Program-made: the position numbers and the translations under genes
Notes under the pieces: model-generated
Told to the model about the DNA's origin: nothing
Database searches by the model: none
The model's input: the letters and a program-made list of their open reading frames with translations, nothing else
Assembly: GCA_965112735.1 (NCBI GenBank)
Contig: OZ218952.1
Span: 4,030,001 to 4,094,000 of the forward strand
Source: Phaeosaccion multiseriatum
Taxonomy: Eukaryota; Ochrophyta, other classes
Length of the DNA: 64,000 bases
Reading direction: 5' to 3'
Shown here: piece after piece, positions 45,985-58,000 of the stretch
Position numbering within the stretch: position 1 is the stretch's first letter
Layout: each line of letters opens with the position of its first letter

Positions 45985-47704
45985 TTATTTGAGCAGCGAG
46001 TCCAGCGCGTCTCCTCCGAAGTCGCTCTCGGCGTGCAGCAAATCGAGATTGCTCTTCTCAGGCATATCGGCCAGCGCCTCCTCCAGCACACGCACGCACG
46101 CACCAAAGTCCGGCCTGTCGTTTGGCGCCTGTGCCCAGCAGTCCTGGATGAGGTCCCTCACCGCCCGCGGCGTGTCCCCCCGGGGTACGCTTGGCCGGTC
46201 TCCGCCCACAATGACGTCACGAATGTCCGTCACCTCGTAGTCGTAAAAGGGAATCTCGCCGGAGAACATTTCCCACAGAAGCATGCCGAAGGCGTACACG
46301 TCCACGGCTTTGTTGAACGGCTTTTGAAGGCGGCGGCAGACAAGAGGAGGATATGAGGAAGAAAAGCAAAAGAGGGTGAGAGAGGCGACGGTAGAGCGGG
46401 CCATTTGTAAGTGTTGTCTTTGGAGCGGGAGCTTTTGGAAGGAGAGGCAGCAGAAACGGGGGGGCGGGGACACCATACGTAGTGTCCCCCATCCCACGCA
46501 GCAGGATCCCCAGCCTAGTCCTGTTCTCTTTCTCTTTCCCCCCCTCACCTTATTCTGTAAAAGCTCCGGAGCCATGTAGGCAGGTGTGCCCGCCATCGTT
46601 GCCTTGGTCCTCACCAAGCCAAAGTCGCACAGCTTAATGACCCCGTCTCGATCCATGAGCAAGTTCTGCGACTTTAGGTCCCTGTGAATGATGGGTGGGG
46701 TCCTGTGATGCAGGTAGTCCATGGCCCGCCCCACGTCCAGCGCAATGCCCACTAGCTCACGCGCCCCCACGTCCCGCCTCTCCTTGTGTAGCACCTCAAA
46801 GAGAGAGGCGTCGCAGCGCTCCATTACGAAAAAGAGGTTGGGAGGCTCCATACTTGCCCCCACAAAGCGGACAATGTTGGGGTGATCCAGAGAGGCCATG
46901 ATGAGTAACTCGTCCAGGTACTCCCGCTTCAAGGGCTCACTGACACGAGGGTCGAACTACGGCAAAGGGAAAGAGAGGGTGTGTGTGTGGGGGGGGGGGG
47001 TGTTAGGTGTTGGGTTCTTTACATGGGCAGGGGAGAAGCAGCAGAGGGAGTGGAGGTGTACAGGGCAAGAGATGGGAGGCTTGGGTGTGAGGCGCGTCTT
47101 TGATCGAGGGGAGAGCGGGGGAGCCAGGGCTACATCCAGATGAGTAGAGGGGGAGTACATGGGTGGCCGAGTGGTTGAGAGGAGAAGCCTCTCGGAGCTG
47201 CAGTCTTCCAAGCGCAAAGGAGGAGCAGTCGATGTTCCATGAATTCCACACACACTTGAGGAGGCAGATATGGAACTGTAGCAGCGACCGCGACAGGGAG
47301 CAATTCAGTCGCGATCAGTAGTAGCGAGCTCCACACACTGAGCTGTTAGCAGTCACCCCTAGTGCCACATAGTAGATCTCTCCCCCCAGTAGGCTCAGGA
47401 AGAGACCATCGCTCGAGGCGTCACTCACCAGCGTTTTTAATGCCACCTCCTCGTCCTGATAATATCCGCTATAAATCACGCCCACGCCTCCTCCTCCTAT
47501 TCGTTTTCCCATCTCGATATCCTTGAAGTCTATCGTCTTCCATAGCTGCTGCTCCGTCGGACGCTCCTCGTGTCCACCTGTTTGTTCCACTCTTGTGCGT
47601 TCACCCTTCTCTTCTCCACTTTGTCGCTTGCATTCCATGCCTTCGTCGCCGCCTTCAAAGTCGTCCTCATAGTCGTCCTCCTCCTCCCGATCGTCTGTAG
47701 GCAT
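45985..47704 (-). CDS. Tyrosine-kinase-like (TKL) family protein kinase, 339 aa
   Basis: Three exons, 47704-47429, 46956-46549 and 46320-45985, all phase 0. After an acidic N-terminus the kinase domain runs from about residue 58 to 310: glycine-rich loop IGGGGVGVIYSG (70-80), VALK Lys90, HPNIVRFVGAS, catalytic HRDLKSQN (Asp185), DFG (Asp203), GTPAYMAPE (214-223), AFGMLLWEMFSGEIPFY and the DRPDF of subdomain XI. All residues needed for catalysis are present. The sequence style is Raf/RIP/MLK-like, so Ser/Thr activity is expected. The activation loop is short. No regulatory domain is attached, and the substrate is unknown. The gene is divergent from the DUF1995-like gene with 330 bp between starts; the MITE lies just past the stop. 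Confidence -1.
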
Positions 47705-48034
47705 CCTTCCACGACTCGTTCTCCTTTCTTTGAAGCGGTTCTTCTTGTTTTTTTCTCTCGCCTCCCTCTCGTGCTATGAGGAAAGGACGCGCCTCTGCTT
47801 CCCTCACCGAAGCAACGCAAATTCTTCTACAAGAGACTTCTTTCAACCGGCTGCTTCTTTCATAGTCTGGTGGTTGGACCTTCGCGCAAAAACGGGCAAG
47901 GTATGATTAATTTGAGAAACGTGTTGGTTCTCTTCTTCCACAAATAACAACTGCTGGATATCCTCAATTTTTTTCTCCCCGCTGCCACCTCTCCCGATCC
48001 CTCCTTCGCTCCTCTCCTTGGAGAAGAAAGAAGG

Positions 48035-49554
48035 ATGGATACGCTGCGATTCCTACTCCTCCTTTGTGCGGTAGGTATATTAGTAGTGCCCGTGGACGGC
48101 TTCCATGCCTTCACAAGCGTTTGCAGTGGTGGCACCCCTTCGCTATCAAGGGGGCCTTCCCAGGGCATGCAAATGTTCTTTGGTGGGAATCCAACAGCCT
48201 TTCCTAAGCTGTTCGACGGGTGGTTTAAGGTGGGTCGAGGGCAAGAGAGGGAGTACACGTCCTCGTTCGTGTAAATCAAGAAATGCACCCCCTTTCCCCC
48301 CTTCAGAAAAATGGCCAGATCGAGAAGGGCATGATCGCAGGCTGCAAAGCAAGTGGACTCAAGGTGAGAACAATTCCCATCAACGGGTTCTCCACTCTTG
48401 TTTTTCCTCATTCGCCCCCTTCTTACCCTTCTTGCTGCTGCTGCTGCTGCTGCTCAGGTTGGGGAACCACTGGAAGGTGTGTTGGGGTGGTGGAAGCTTC
48501 TCTATTGCGCCACTCCACCTCTGCAAGAGAAATGCATAACGTTTGTTTCTTCCCTGCTCCTTCCACCTCTCTCTTTCTTTCTCTCCCTCGATGTGTGTCT
48601 ATGTGTGTACGCACGCCGTGGTGCCGGATCCTGACGACTCGCTCTGGTCGAGGCAGTCCTTTTCCCTCCTGTTCCCAACTTGGACGAGGTAAGCGAGGTG
48701 CTGAACAATACAAGTCACGAATACGGGTCTGACGGATGATAGCACATGCGACATTCTCCTGCCCCCACCCCTTCTGTCCAAGAGAGAGGAGGAGTGGGAA
48801 GAAAACCACTCCGAACGCCCACCCACCTAATTGTCCGCCTTCGGAGCTCGCGTGCTCCCTGTCTGACCTCTGCTGCACAAGTGCCGATAGATGATGGATT
48901 ATTGACGACGCCTTGATCGACGATGGTTGCCCCCGCCATTTGCATAAACTCACCCCACCACCGCCCTCACCCGCGCGTGTCATGTTTACGTGTGCCCAAC
49001 AGGTGAACTTTGGGACGCCCCTCAACGCCCAGTTCGGGACGGAAATGGCTGTGGAGCTGGGCCTTCCGCCCTACAAGGTGGGAAGAATGCTAACCAATGA
49101 CCCAATGCAATCCGAGGAGGGTTTGCACTGCCTATACAGCAACGGTCATCATATCACACGATCAGCTCTAGCGCAACTAAACTTCCCTTGCCCACCCCCT
49201 CCCTTGTGTGTGCCCCCCCCCCCCCCTCCCTTCCTCGCGCCTTCTTCTGTGTCACTCTCAGCCCGGAAGCAGCGCGAAACGCTACCTGCTGCAGTGGGCA
49301 AGCGTGTACTGGGCCAAGAAGCTGGGGCAGGGCCTCGGGGGGAAGGTGTGGGCGGGTGAGTGAGTGAGTGAGTGAGTGAGTGAGGGCGAGTGAAGGGGGG
49401 GCTGACGGGTTTTTTTTTCGTTCGCTTGTCCCCATTCGTGAAGGCTTTGCTCCGTCCCGCGCGTCGATACTCTTGGGGCAATGATTCATTTCAAGCGTCA
49501 GGAGGATCGCATCTGCCGCCCCACGCCAGGCGCAAACACACTCATATACACACC

Positions 49555-49593
<39 letters not shown>

Positions 49594-50762
49594 TCAACCC
49601 CCTCCTCCACTCCTCTTTGGTGGTCTCGACGGCACTAGTGTGCGGAGACGGTTTGAAGAAGGACATTGTGTCAAAGCCAGGCAGTATCAACTTCGCGAGT
49701 ATGGCCAAGCCCGACACTTGGAAGGACATTAAGAAGGGCGATACCGTCCTCGTCGTCTCACCAGGCACCTCGCAGCAGTGGAGGATGGCAGAGGAGGCAT
49801 TCAAGGACAACAAGGTCAGGAGTCACAGGGGGGGGAGAGGATGGGAGGGAGAGGGCTTCTGGCGCCTCCTGCCTCTTGGCCAGGCAAAGGGGGGGTGGTA
49901 GAGGCGCTTTCAGCCGTACTTGAGGACGACCCTCCCCCTCCTTAACCCTTTCCCCCACGCACACCTCACTGCCATTTTGCGCCCTCATTTTCTTGCCGCC
50001 CGAGCGGATGAGACGAGCCACCAACTCCTTCCTTCCTCCCCTCCCTCCCTCCCTCCCTCCCTCCCTCCCTCCCTCCCTCCCTCCCTCCCTCCCTTCCCCC
50101 CTCCCTTCCTCCCTTCCTTCCTTCCTTCCTCCCTCCCTCCCTCCCTCCCTCTCTGCTTCCCTACTTCCTCCCTTCCTTCCTCCCTTCTCTTCTTTCGTTC
50201 CCCTTCTCCTCTGCAGGTGGTGTTTCTGAACGGACTCGTGAGCGACACATACGACCTAGGGGGGCCCTTACCTAGCCTCCGACAGGCGTACTACGTCAAG
50301 AGGATCAGCAAGGGGTGGGCCTTCAAGGCGGGCAAGCAGCCGTGGAAGGGCCTCTTAGAGAAGCCTGACGGCACCGTAGAGCTGGTGCAGAGCTATCCGG
50401 AAAGACCCTCATTGAGTGAATTGGCCACAGGGGTGAGAGACGAGGAGGAGGAGGGGGGGGGGGGGGGAGGAGGAAGAGGAGGAATGCGTTTTCTCTGCTG
50501 TACACAAGTCTGCTGACACCCATCAAGGTACTCTTCACTCTCTTCTGGTCGTCTTATCAGCTTCTCATTCTCATTGACAACGTGCTTCTCACCTGCAACG
50601 TACTCCCCGCTCTCATCTCGTCATGTTTACCGCCTTCCTTTACCTCACCCCATGCGCTGCCCCCCTCCTCCCTCACTTTTTCTGTAGGTAAGAGAGCTCT
50701 CCATGGCGAGATACGGGATGAATAACGACAGGTTTATGAAGGGGTTCGGGGAGAGGCTATGA
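48035..50762 (+). CDS. Plastid-targeted DUF1995-like protein, 295 aa
   Basis: Seven exons with consistent phases: 48035-48229, 48307-48363, 49003-49077, 49262-49355, 49639-49814, 50217-50432, 50688-50762. The N-terminus MDTLRFLLLLCAVGILVVPV is a signal peptide followed by DGFHAFTSVC; a Phe soon after the predicted cleavage is typical of stramenopile plastid presequences. The mature part has GTPLNAQFGTEMAVELGLPP, TVLVVSPGTSQQW, LGGPLPSLRQAYYVKRISKG, WAFKAG and RPSLSEL, which resemble DUF1995 proteins (related to LPA3-type photosystem II assembly factors). The family assignment is from memory of these motifs and is tentative. Introns are full of CCCT/CCTT, GT and GAGT repeats. Confidence -1.
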
Positions 50763-50794
50763 GAGGCCTTGGCGATAAGCTCTGTATGCTTAAC

Positions 50795-50872
50795 CTACTA
50801 CTACTACTACTCTACTACTACTACTACTACTACTACTATTACTACTACTTCTACTACTACTGCTACTACCAA

Positions 50873-50918
<46 letters not shown>
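50795..50918 (+). repeat. (ACT)n microsatellite
   Basis: About 40 imperfect ACT units just downstream of the DUF1995-like gene, in a region of about 850 bp (50763-51613) without genes. Confidence -1.
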
Positions 50919-51321
50919 GGGGTGCTGTCCTTGAGGCAGCAGGTTTTTAATAGGCGGGTCTAACTAGTAAGAAAAGAGAGGGAATGTGGAGCGGTGGCGC
51001 TAGGTAGGCTGAGTGGCGAAACAAGATTTTTTTGTGGTTAATAGACGTATATTCGTAAGAGGTGACTCCTTCCTCAGCAAAAGGCACGTATTCTGTCCTC
51101 CTCATCCTCCCGTCTTTCTCCGCCGCGATGCTCCCTCGAGCACCTCGGTTCCGCCTCAAAGGGAAAAAGAGGGAGACCCACCAGACCCACCGGCCGTGCC
51201 TCACCGACGTCCCAATACGGATCTCCGCAGACCTGCCTGCCGACAAACGTGGCCAGACTGCACACACAGCAACGCGCCTCCTCTTTCGAACTCTCTTCCC
51301 TGTGGCAAAGTAAGCCTTCTT

Positions 51322-51322
<1 letters not shown>

Positions 51323-51380
<58 letters not shown>
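51323..51380 (+). repeat. (CA)n microsatellite
   Basis: About 28 near-perfect CA units upstream of the PPR-SMR gene. The rest of 50763-51613 shows nothing recognisable. Confidence -1.
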
Positions 51381-51385
<5 letters not shown>

Positions 51386-51655
51386 CCTCCTTTCTTGTTC
51401 CGCCTTGTGTTGAGAAATCTAACTCGGCCCTCTAAAAGTTAGGACGAAGCAGGCCTGGAGCAAGCGCTGCATGGACTATGACACACACACGAGCGAAAGG
51501 GGCCTCACTTTCAACAGCGGTGCCGTGGATTAATTGATCGGGGGGGTGCGGGTTGGATTCCGGGTTGTCGTCAAGTCGGATGGCACTCGAAGGCTCGGTT
51601 TCCCCCCCCCCCCTTGTGTGTCACTCCTCTGCGAATCGCGAGGGCGATCATCATC

Positions 51656-54369
51656 ATGCTGATGATGCGAGTGATGTCGTTGAGGAGGGTGGTCAGGACC
51701 TGCATTGGCAGGAGGTCAAGACCGTTAGGAAGCACCTCTGCGCAACGTAGGGCAGAGACTGCGCTTTCCCTTCCACAATGCCCACAATGGTCCTGCTACT
51801 CGAATGGGGGACGGCGGGGGGGTGACAAGGCGAGGCAGAAGCAGCTCATGAGGGAGATCCAAGCTCTGGGTGCAAGCAAGGACTGGAAGAGGGTCGCGCC
51901 TACTCTGGAACGCGCACGGCGAGTGGGTCTGCAACCCAATCGGTACTATTTGAGTGCTGCCATTTCCGCGATTGGGAAGTGCGGGCGGTGGAAGGGCGCT
52001 TTGAAACTTCTGGAAGAGATGAAGAAGGAGGGTATTGAACCAGATGAGTACAGCTATAACTCAGTCATTACCGCTTGTGCCAATGGCAAGAACCACGTGG
52101 AGGCCTTGCGACTGCTCAGGAATATGAAGGCGGTAGGACTCAAGCCAGATGTTATCAGCTTCAATACCACCATTACTGCGTGTTCCAACGACAATAACGA
52201 AGTTGAGGCCCTGAAGCTCTTCAATGAGATGAAGGAGGTAGGAATCGCTCCCAACAAGAGGACCTATAACACTATCATTACGGCGTGTGGCAGAGCTGGC
52301 GAAAGTACACAGGCCCTGAAGCTCTTCAAGGAGATGAAGGCGGTAGGACTCAATCCTGATGTGATCAGCTTTAGTGCAGCCATCACTGCATGTGGCAACG
52401 ACAACAACCATGTGGAGGCCCTGAAGCTCTTCAAGGAGATGAAAGCGGTAGGACTCAGGCCTAATGTGATCAGCTACAATGCAGCCATTACTGCATGCTG
52501 TGCAAAGTCAGTCGTATGTCAGTGGCCCAGGCCTAGGCAACGCAGTGAGAAACGGTGCCCGTTTCTCACTAACCTCCCAGCAGGTTGGTCGTTTAGGATG
52601 GCTCACGGATAAAGCTAATAGAGACAAGGCTGGCTGCCAGGCTGGCTTTGGGGTTGTAAAGAGTCACGTTGCTCTCCACCTAGGATAGGAGTAGCCGCAT
52701 GGACAAGGTAACAGCAACCCCAAAGCCAGCCTGGCAGCAGCCTTGTATCTATTAGCTTTATCCGTGAGCCATCCTAAACGACCAACCTGCTGGGAGGTGA
52801 GTGAGAAACGGGCCACGCACCGTTTCTCACCGTATTTGCCTGGGCCTGGGCCATTGACAAAATACTGACTTTCAACAATGCGGCAACGGCAGCAACCACG
52901 TGGAGGCTCTGAAGCTCTTCAAGGAGATGAGGGGTGTAGGACTCAAGCCCGATGTGATCAGCTTCAATGCAGCAATCACTGCATGCGGCAACGACAACAA
53001 CCACGTGGAGGCCCTGAAGCTGCTCAAGGAGATGAAGGCGGTAGGACTCAAGCCTGATGTGATCAGCTTCAATGCAGCAATCACTGCATGCGGCAACGAC
53101 AACAAACACGTGGAGGCCCTGAAGCTGCTCAAGGAGATGAAGGCGGTAGGACTCAAGCCTGATGTGATCAGCTACAGCACAGCCATCACTGCATGTGGCA
53201 ACGACAACAACCATGTGGAGGCCCTGAAGCTCTTCAAGGAAATGAGGGGGGCAGGACTCAAGCCAACTGTGATCAGCTACAGCGCAGCCATCACTGCATG
53301 TGGCAACGGCAACAACCACGTGGAGGCCCTGAAGCTCTTCAAGGAGATGAAGGCGGTAGGACTGAAGCCTGATGTGATCAGCTACAGTGCAGCCATCACT
53401 GCATGTGGCAACGACAACAACCATGTGGAGGCGTTGAAGCTCCTCAGAGAGATGAAGGCGGTAGGACTCAAGCCTGATGTGATCAGCTTTAATGCTGCAA
53501 TCACTGCATGTGGCAACGACAACAACCATGTGGAGGCCCTGAAGCTCTTCAAGGAGATGAATGAGGTAGGAATCAAGCCGGATGTGATCAGCTACAGTGC
53601 AGCCATTACGGCATGTGGCAACGAAGATAACCACGTGGAGGCCCTGAAGCTGCTCAAGGAGATGAGGGGGGTTGGACTCAAACCAAATGTGGTCAGCTTC
53701 AATGCAGCCATCACTGCATGCGGCAACGACAATAACCACGTGGAGGCCCTGAAGCTGCTCAAGGAGATGAGGGGGGTTGGACTCAAACCAAATGTGGTCA
53801 GCTTCAATGCAGCCATCACTGCATGCGGCAACGACAACAACCACGTGGAGGCCCTGAAGCTGTTGAATGAGATGAAGGCGGTAGGGCTCAATCCTGATGT
53901 GATCAGCTACAGTGCAGCCATCACTGCGTGTGGCAACACGAATAACCACGTGGAGGCCCTGATGCTGTTGAATGAGATGAAAGCGGTAGGACTCAAGCCA
54001 GGTGTTATCAGCTACAGCTCAACCATTAATGCTCTGCAGGAGGGTGGCGACGAGGAGGCTGCTGACGAAGTGTACGCAGAGGCCGTGTCGCAAGGGGTCT
54101 TCAGACACTGGAACAAACCGGGGCAGGAGATGGACTTGCACGACTTCACAAGGGGAACGAGCAAGGCAGCGCTTCGTCACGTGCTCTCAGAGGCGAAGTC
54201 GGGGGCTGAGATCAAAGTCATCACAGGCCGAGGCCGAGGCAGCGAGGGCGGTGTCAGCATTCTCAAGCCCACTATGCTGGCCTATTTACAGGAGAGAGCA
54301 GGAGTCGAAGTGTGGGAAGATGAGCGCAATCCCGGGAGGGTGGTGATGCGGCTCGGTGGAGGGAAGTAA
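51656..54369 (+). CDS. PPR-SMR protein, interrupted by a 379-bp inverted-repeat element
   Basis: The coding sequence before and after the insertion at 52499-52877 belongs to one gene. The N-terminus MLMMRVMSLRRVVRTCIGRR is Arg-rich and organelle-targeting in character; an in-frame ATG at 51614 is an alternative. About 17 P-type 35-residue PPR motifs follow (6 before the element including a degenerate first one, 11 after), with consensus VISYSAAITACGNDNNHVEA. The C-terminus is an SMR domain: MDLHDFTRGTSKAAL, VITGRGRGSEGG, ILKPTMLAYL; stop at 54369. PPR-SMR proteins bind specific organellar RNAs. Repeats are nearly identical in DNA, indicating recent duplication. Simple reading is broken at the element, but a donor at 52507 (GTCAGT) and an acceptor ending at 52892 would restore the frame with one residue lost. 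Confidence -1.
52499..52877. mobile_element. 379-bp foldback/MITE inserted in the PPR-SMR gene
   Basis: Left end TGTGCAAAGTCAGT and right end ACTGACTTTCAACA are imperfect inverted repeats. The arms stay complementary for about 140 bp (for example GGTTGGTCGTTTAGGATGGC against GCCATCCTAAACGACCAACC), leaving a short central loop. ATGC occurs on both sides (52495-52498 and 52878-52881), a probable 4-bp target duplication; removing the element and one ATGC rejoins TACTGC, ATGC and GGCAAC in the correct PPR frame. No coding capacity. Confidence -1.
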
Positions 54370-54504
54370 AGGGTGGAGCCCTCTGGCTAGGTTTCGAGTC
54401 AGCTCTATGAGGAGGAGTGGTACCAGTAGAATATGGTGACGGCGAGTGAGAAGAAGCGACGCGGGCGGAAGGCGTTGCGAGGGTGCGTGCGTGTGGTCGG
54501 CCCC

Positions 54505-54705
54505 GGACAGGATTACAGCGGTCGCCGGCGATAAGCTGAAATCCGGCCGCCTGGCGCCGGCCATGAGCTGGAGTCCGGCTCAAGCTGACATGGCAGCCAA
54601 TTGGCGCCGGTCATGAGCTGAATCCGGGCTCGCGGGGGGGAAATATTCTTGAGGTGAAATCCGGCCGGCTGGCGCCGCCATAAGCATGAGCATACAATCC
54701 TGTCC
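54505..54705. repeat. 201-bp repeat element with short inverted ends (family C relative)
   Basis: Begins GGACAGGATTACAGCGG and ends ACAATCCTGTCC (10-bp inverted ends). Internal units of about 30 bp alternate GAGCTGAA-like spacers with CCGGC.GGCGCCGG palindromes, resembling the repeats flanking the (AGGG)n array at 15.5 and 17.3 kb. Lies just 3' of the PPR-SMR gene. 54706-55068 has no other recognisable feature. Confidence -1.
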
Positions 54706-55068
54706 AAGGTCGATTGTGGAGGGCGTGCCAGGCTCCCCTGATGCTCATCTCTCTGGGCTCGACAGCTTTAATGATCCATTCGCCCCGCCTTGGGGGGGCG
54801 AATTGTACCTGTAGAATGAAGTCAAGAGAAAAAAGGAAAAGAAAAAAATAAAGAAATGAGATGACAATTATTACTATTAGGCAGTTTGGTGCGGGGGCGG
54901 CGGCTCAGAAGGCGAGCGTTTACACAGAGCAGGCAACAGGCAGAGCACACGCGCTCAGCGGCTCTCAGCGTTTTGCTTGGGAGAAGAAGGAGAAGCAGTA
55001 GAAGCGGCAGAAAGTAGCAGAGAAGTAGGAGATTAGCATGTGTGAGTGAAGAAAGGCCTAGGCACAAA

Positions 55069-58000
55069 ATGGCCACCACCAGCACAGCCACGACCAGCAG
55101 CAGCCACTGCTGGGACCACATCCACTTCGATGGCTACGACGTGCTTGCTCTGGCGGCCTACCCTCCTACGGTGGTGCTGCTCGATGCTGCTGCGCTGGTG
55201 GTCATGCAGCGTATCGCCATGCCGAAGGGGTTGGGCGTACCCAGTCACCTAGTGTGGCAACCCACGTGCCCTACCACAGGGACTGGCTCGGGGAGGCTCG
55301 CCGTACTCGTGCCAGAAGAAGAAGAAGAAGAAGAAGGAGGAGGAGGAGGAGGAGGACGAGCGGCTGCTCAGTTTCCCACACTACTCATTCTGGCGCCCAG
55401 GACCTTGCTTCTGTCGAGCAGGGTACGGTACAGTTGGACTTGGTTGGCAAGGGTATCGCTCTCCGCGGTGGGAGCTGGGCGAGTCAGCAGAGGACTCTTG
55501 ATGGACTGGTCTTCGGAGGGCCCTTTGGTGGTGGCTGGAGGTGGAGGGAGTATCAGTGTGTGGTCCGTGGATGCGGTCAGGCACCGCCTCGACGGCTCTC
55601 AGAGTTTGCAAGCGGCGGATGAGCCCCACCCCTATGATGGGTTTAGCACGCTGCAGGAGAAGACGTCCGGGAGACTGCCTCGCCGCCTTGACTCTAGACT
55701 CGCTGACGAGGGCAATGCTAGTGGGGGGGGCAAGGATGGGCAGCATCACCAGCAGGAGGAGCAAGAGGAGGGGGCAGAGGTACTTCTGCCTGAAGGCACG
55801 AAGGACTACGACAGGGAGGGAGAGGCAGGGGACACGGCCGGGCCAGTCCTGGGGCACGAGAGAGGGAACGGGTACTCTCTTCAGGCGCTGCGAGAGGACG
55901 CGAAAGACGTGGTGGTGTGCGAGTGGACTGTGCACCCCCGGGAAGGATGCAGCAATTGCATCTCGCTCGCCGCCTCACCCTGTGGCTGCATGTTTGCTGT
56001 TGCCCAGGCCGGCTCAGGCACGGTGGTGGTCTGGAAGAGGAGGATGGAGACTGGAAAAGGAATAGAAGGAGCCTCGACAAGGGAGACATGGAATTTTTAC
56101 GAGTCGGCAGTACTGAAGACCTCTAAAGACGCGGGAATGGTGCGCATCCGCTGGGAGAAGGGTGTCGCAGCCGCACAGGACTACCTCCTCATGCTGGATG
56201 CGAGTGGCAAGGCCAAGCTCTGGATCGAGCGGCCACCGCCCCAATTCGAGGATCAGGCAACCGAAGCAGCGGCAGTGATAGAAGCAGTGGTAGAGGCTTT
56301 CCCTCTCACAATAGAAGGAGGTGGAGGAGGAGGAGGAGGAGGAGGGGGAGGAGGGGGGGGAGAAGGAGGAGGGGGTGATGGTGAAGGGGTAGGAGGGGGA
56401 GGACAGCAGGACCCACCACATAGCCCAGTGCGGGCTCCTACCCAAGTTGGTAAGTCGGCATGTCTGTCGCCAGTGCCAGCGCTGAGGGCGGCCTTTGTGG
56501 AAGCGTCCATGCTCCGCGCTTGGCTGGGATCGCAGTCAGATCTGCTGACCTTCAACTTTGTCCAGTGGGCCTACTTTGGCACCAGAGCTAGAGAGCTGTG
56601 CGTGGGGGGGCAGTCCAACACGCCTTACTATACGGTGAGAGGGACACCCCAAGAGAAAAGAGATAGAGAGAGAGTGAGAGGCAGAGAGGGGAGAGATGAC
56701 AAGGGGGAAAGGTGGAGGGGGCGGGAGGAAGGAAGCAGACGTGTTGATGTGCGGGTCTGGTCTTCGCCTGTGGCAACACTTAACTTGGTCGTCCTTCCTC
56801 CCCAAGGCCTTTCTCTCATTTCTCCTGCCCTGTGTGTTGCTCTCTCCCTCTCCCCCTCTCCCCCCCTCTCTCACTCACTCGTGCAGGTACATCAGCGTGA
56901 GGGCAGGGAGACGAGGGCGAGCAAGAGCTGGATCATGGGCGTGACTCGGTCAGGCTTGCTCAAGTTGTGGAGGGTGGTGGACATTTCGCTTCCCAGTGGC
57001 TGGAGTAAGCCGGAGCCCATGGAGGTTGCAGCTCTCAAGCTCTCAGACTTGGTGGCGGTAAGATTCACTTGCAATCTCGGTCTGTTTGACCCAAAGATAC
57101 CGTAAGATGATGGGGTGGAGGGCGTCGGTCTCCGACGGTGTACGGAGGAGACGTTTGACACAGATATGGCATATCTGCTCTACTCTAAGCGTCAAGTCGT
57201 ATCGACGTTTTATCTGACTGACGTACTGACTGACGTACTGACTTACTGCACCTGCTGCCACCCCAGGACGCGCCTCGTTTTTGGTCGAGGAGCCGTGGCG
57301 AGGGAGGGAACATTGGGCACACCTCCATCAGCACCATTGGCTTCTTCCACTCCGCAGACACCGACGGAGCCCCTAGAGAGCTCCAGGTGGTGGCCTTCAC
57401 AGCGGAAGGAGGGGACGCAGGAGGAGGGGTAGCAGGGGGGGGGGCAAGAATCCGCAGAGGCACAGCAGGGGCGGAGTCGTCGTCTGCGTCTGGGGGGGGG
57501 TATGCTTGCTGGTCGGCTCCGTCTCTGACGGTGATTAGTGCACGCCTCAACCATGACGAGGAGATGAACAAGTACGTGTTTACCAACGTCCGAGCGGCCA
57601 CTCTTCCCCTCCAGCAGTGGCATCCTAACAGCAGGAGCCCCAGCCTGAAGGGACTCGGCAACGGGTCCTCCCCTGCCGCGCTTTGCGTGGGGATGGGGGT
57701 GAGTATGGGGGTGGCCTGCTACAAGGGCGACCGCAGAGGAGGCAGTCGCAACGGCAGCAGTAGCAGCAGCAGTAGTAGTGGGGGTATTAGCACCAGTAGT
57801 GGCAGCAGCCAGGCGAGGACTTGTGCGTCCTCGTGTTCTCCGGCGGTGCACCCCACACTGCCCATGGCGGCGACAATCGAGGCGGGGAGAAGGAAGAGGC
57901 GAAGAGGCGAGGCAGCCCCGGGCGCTGCTACAAGGGTAGCTGTGTTCAGTTGGTTGAACGGAGGCAGTCACCTGCAGTCCATTCCGTTCCGCCCCACCGT

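Noticed and set aside
47160-47235. tRNA-Ser/Leu-like A box (TGGCCGAGTGG) in a kinase intron
   Set aside because: No matching B box or acceptor stem found; at most a decayed tRNA or SINE head.
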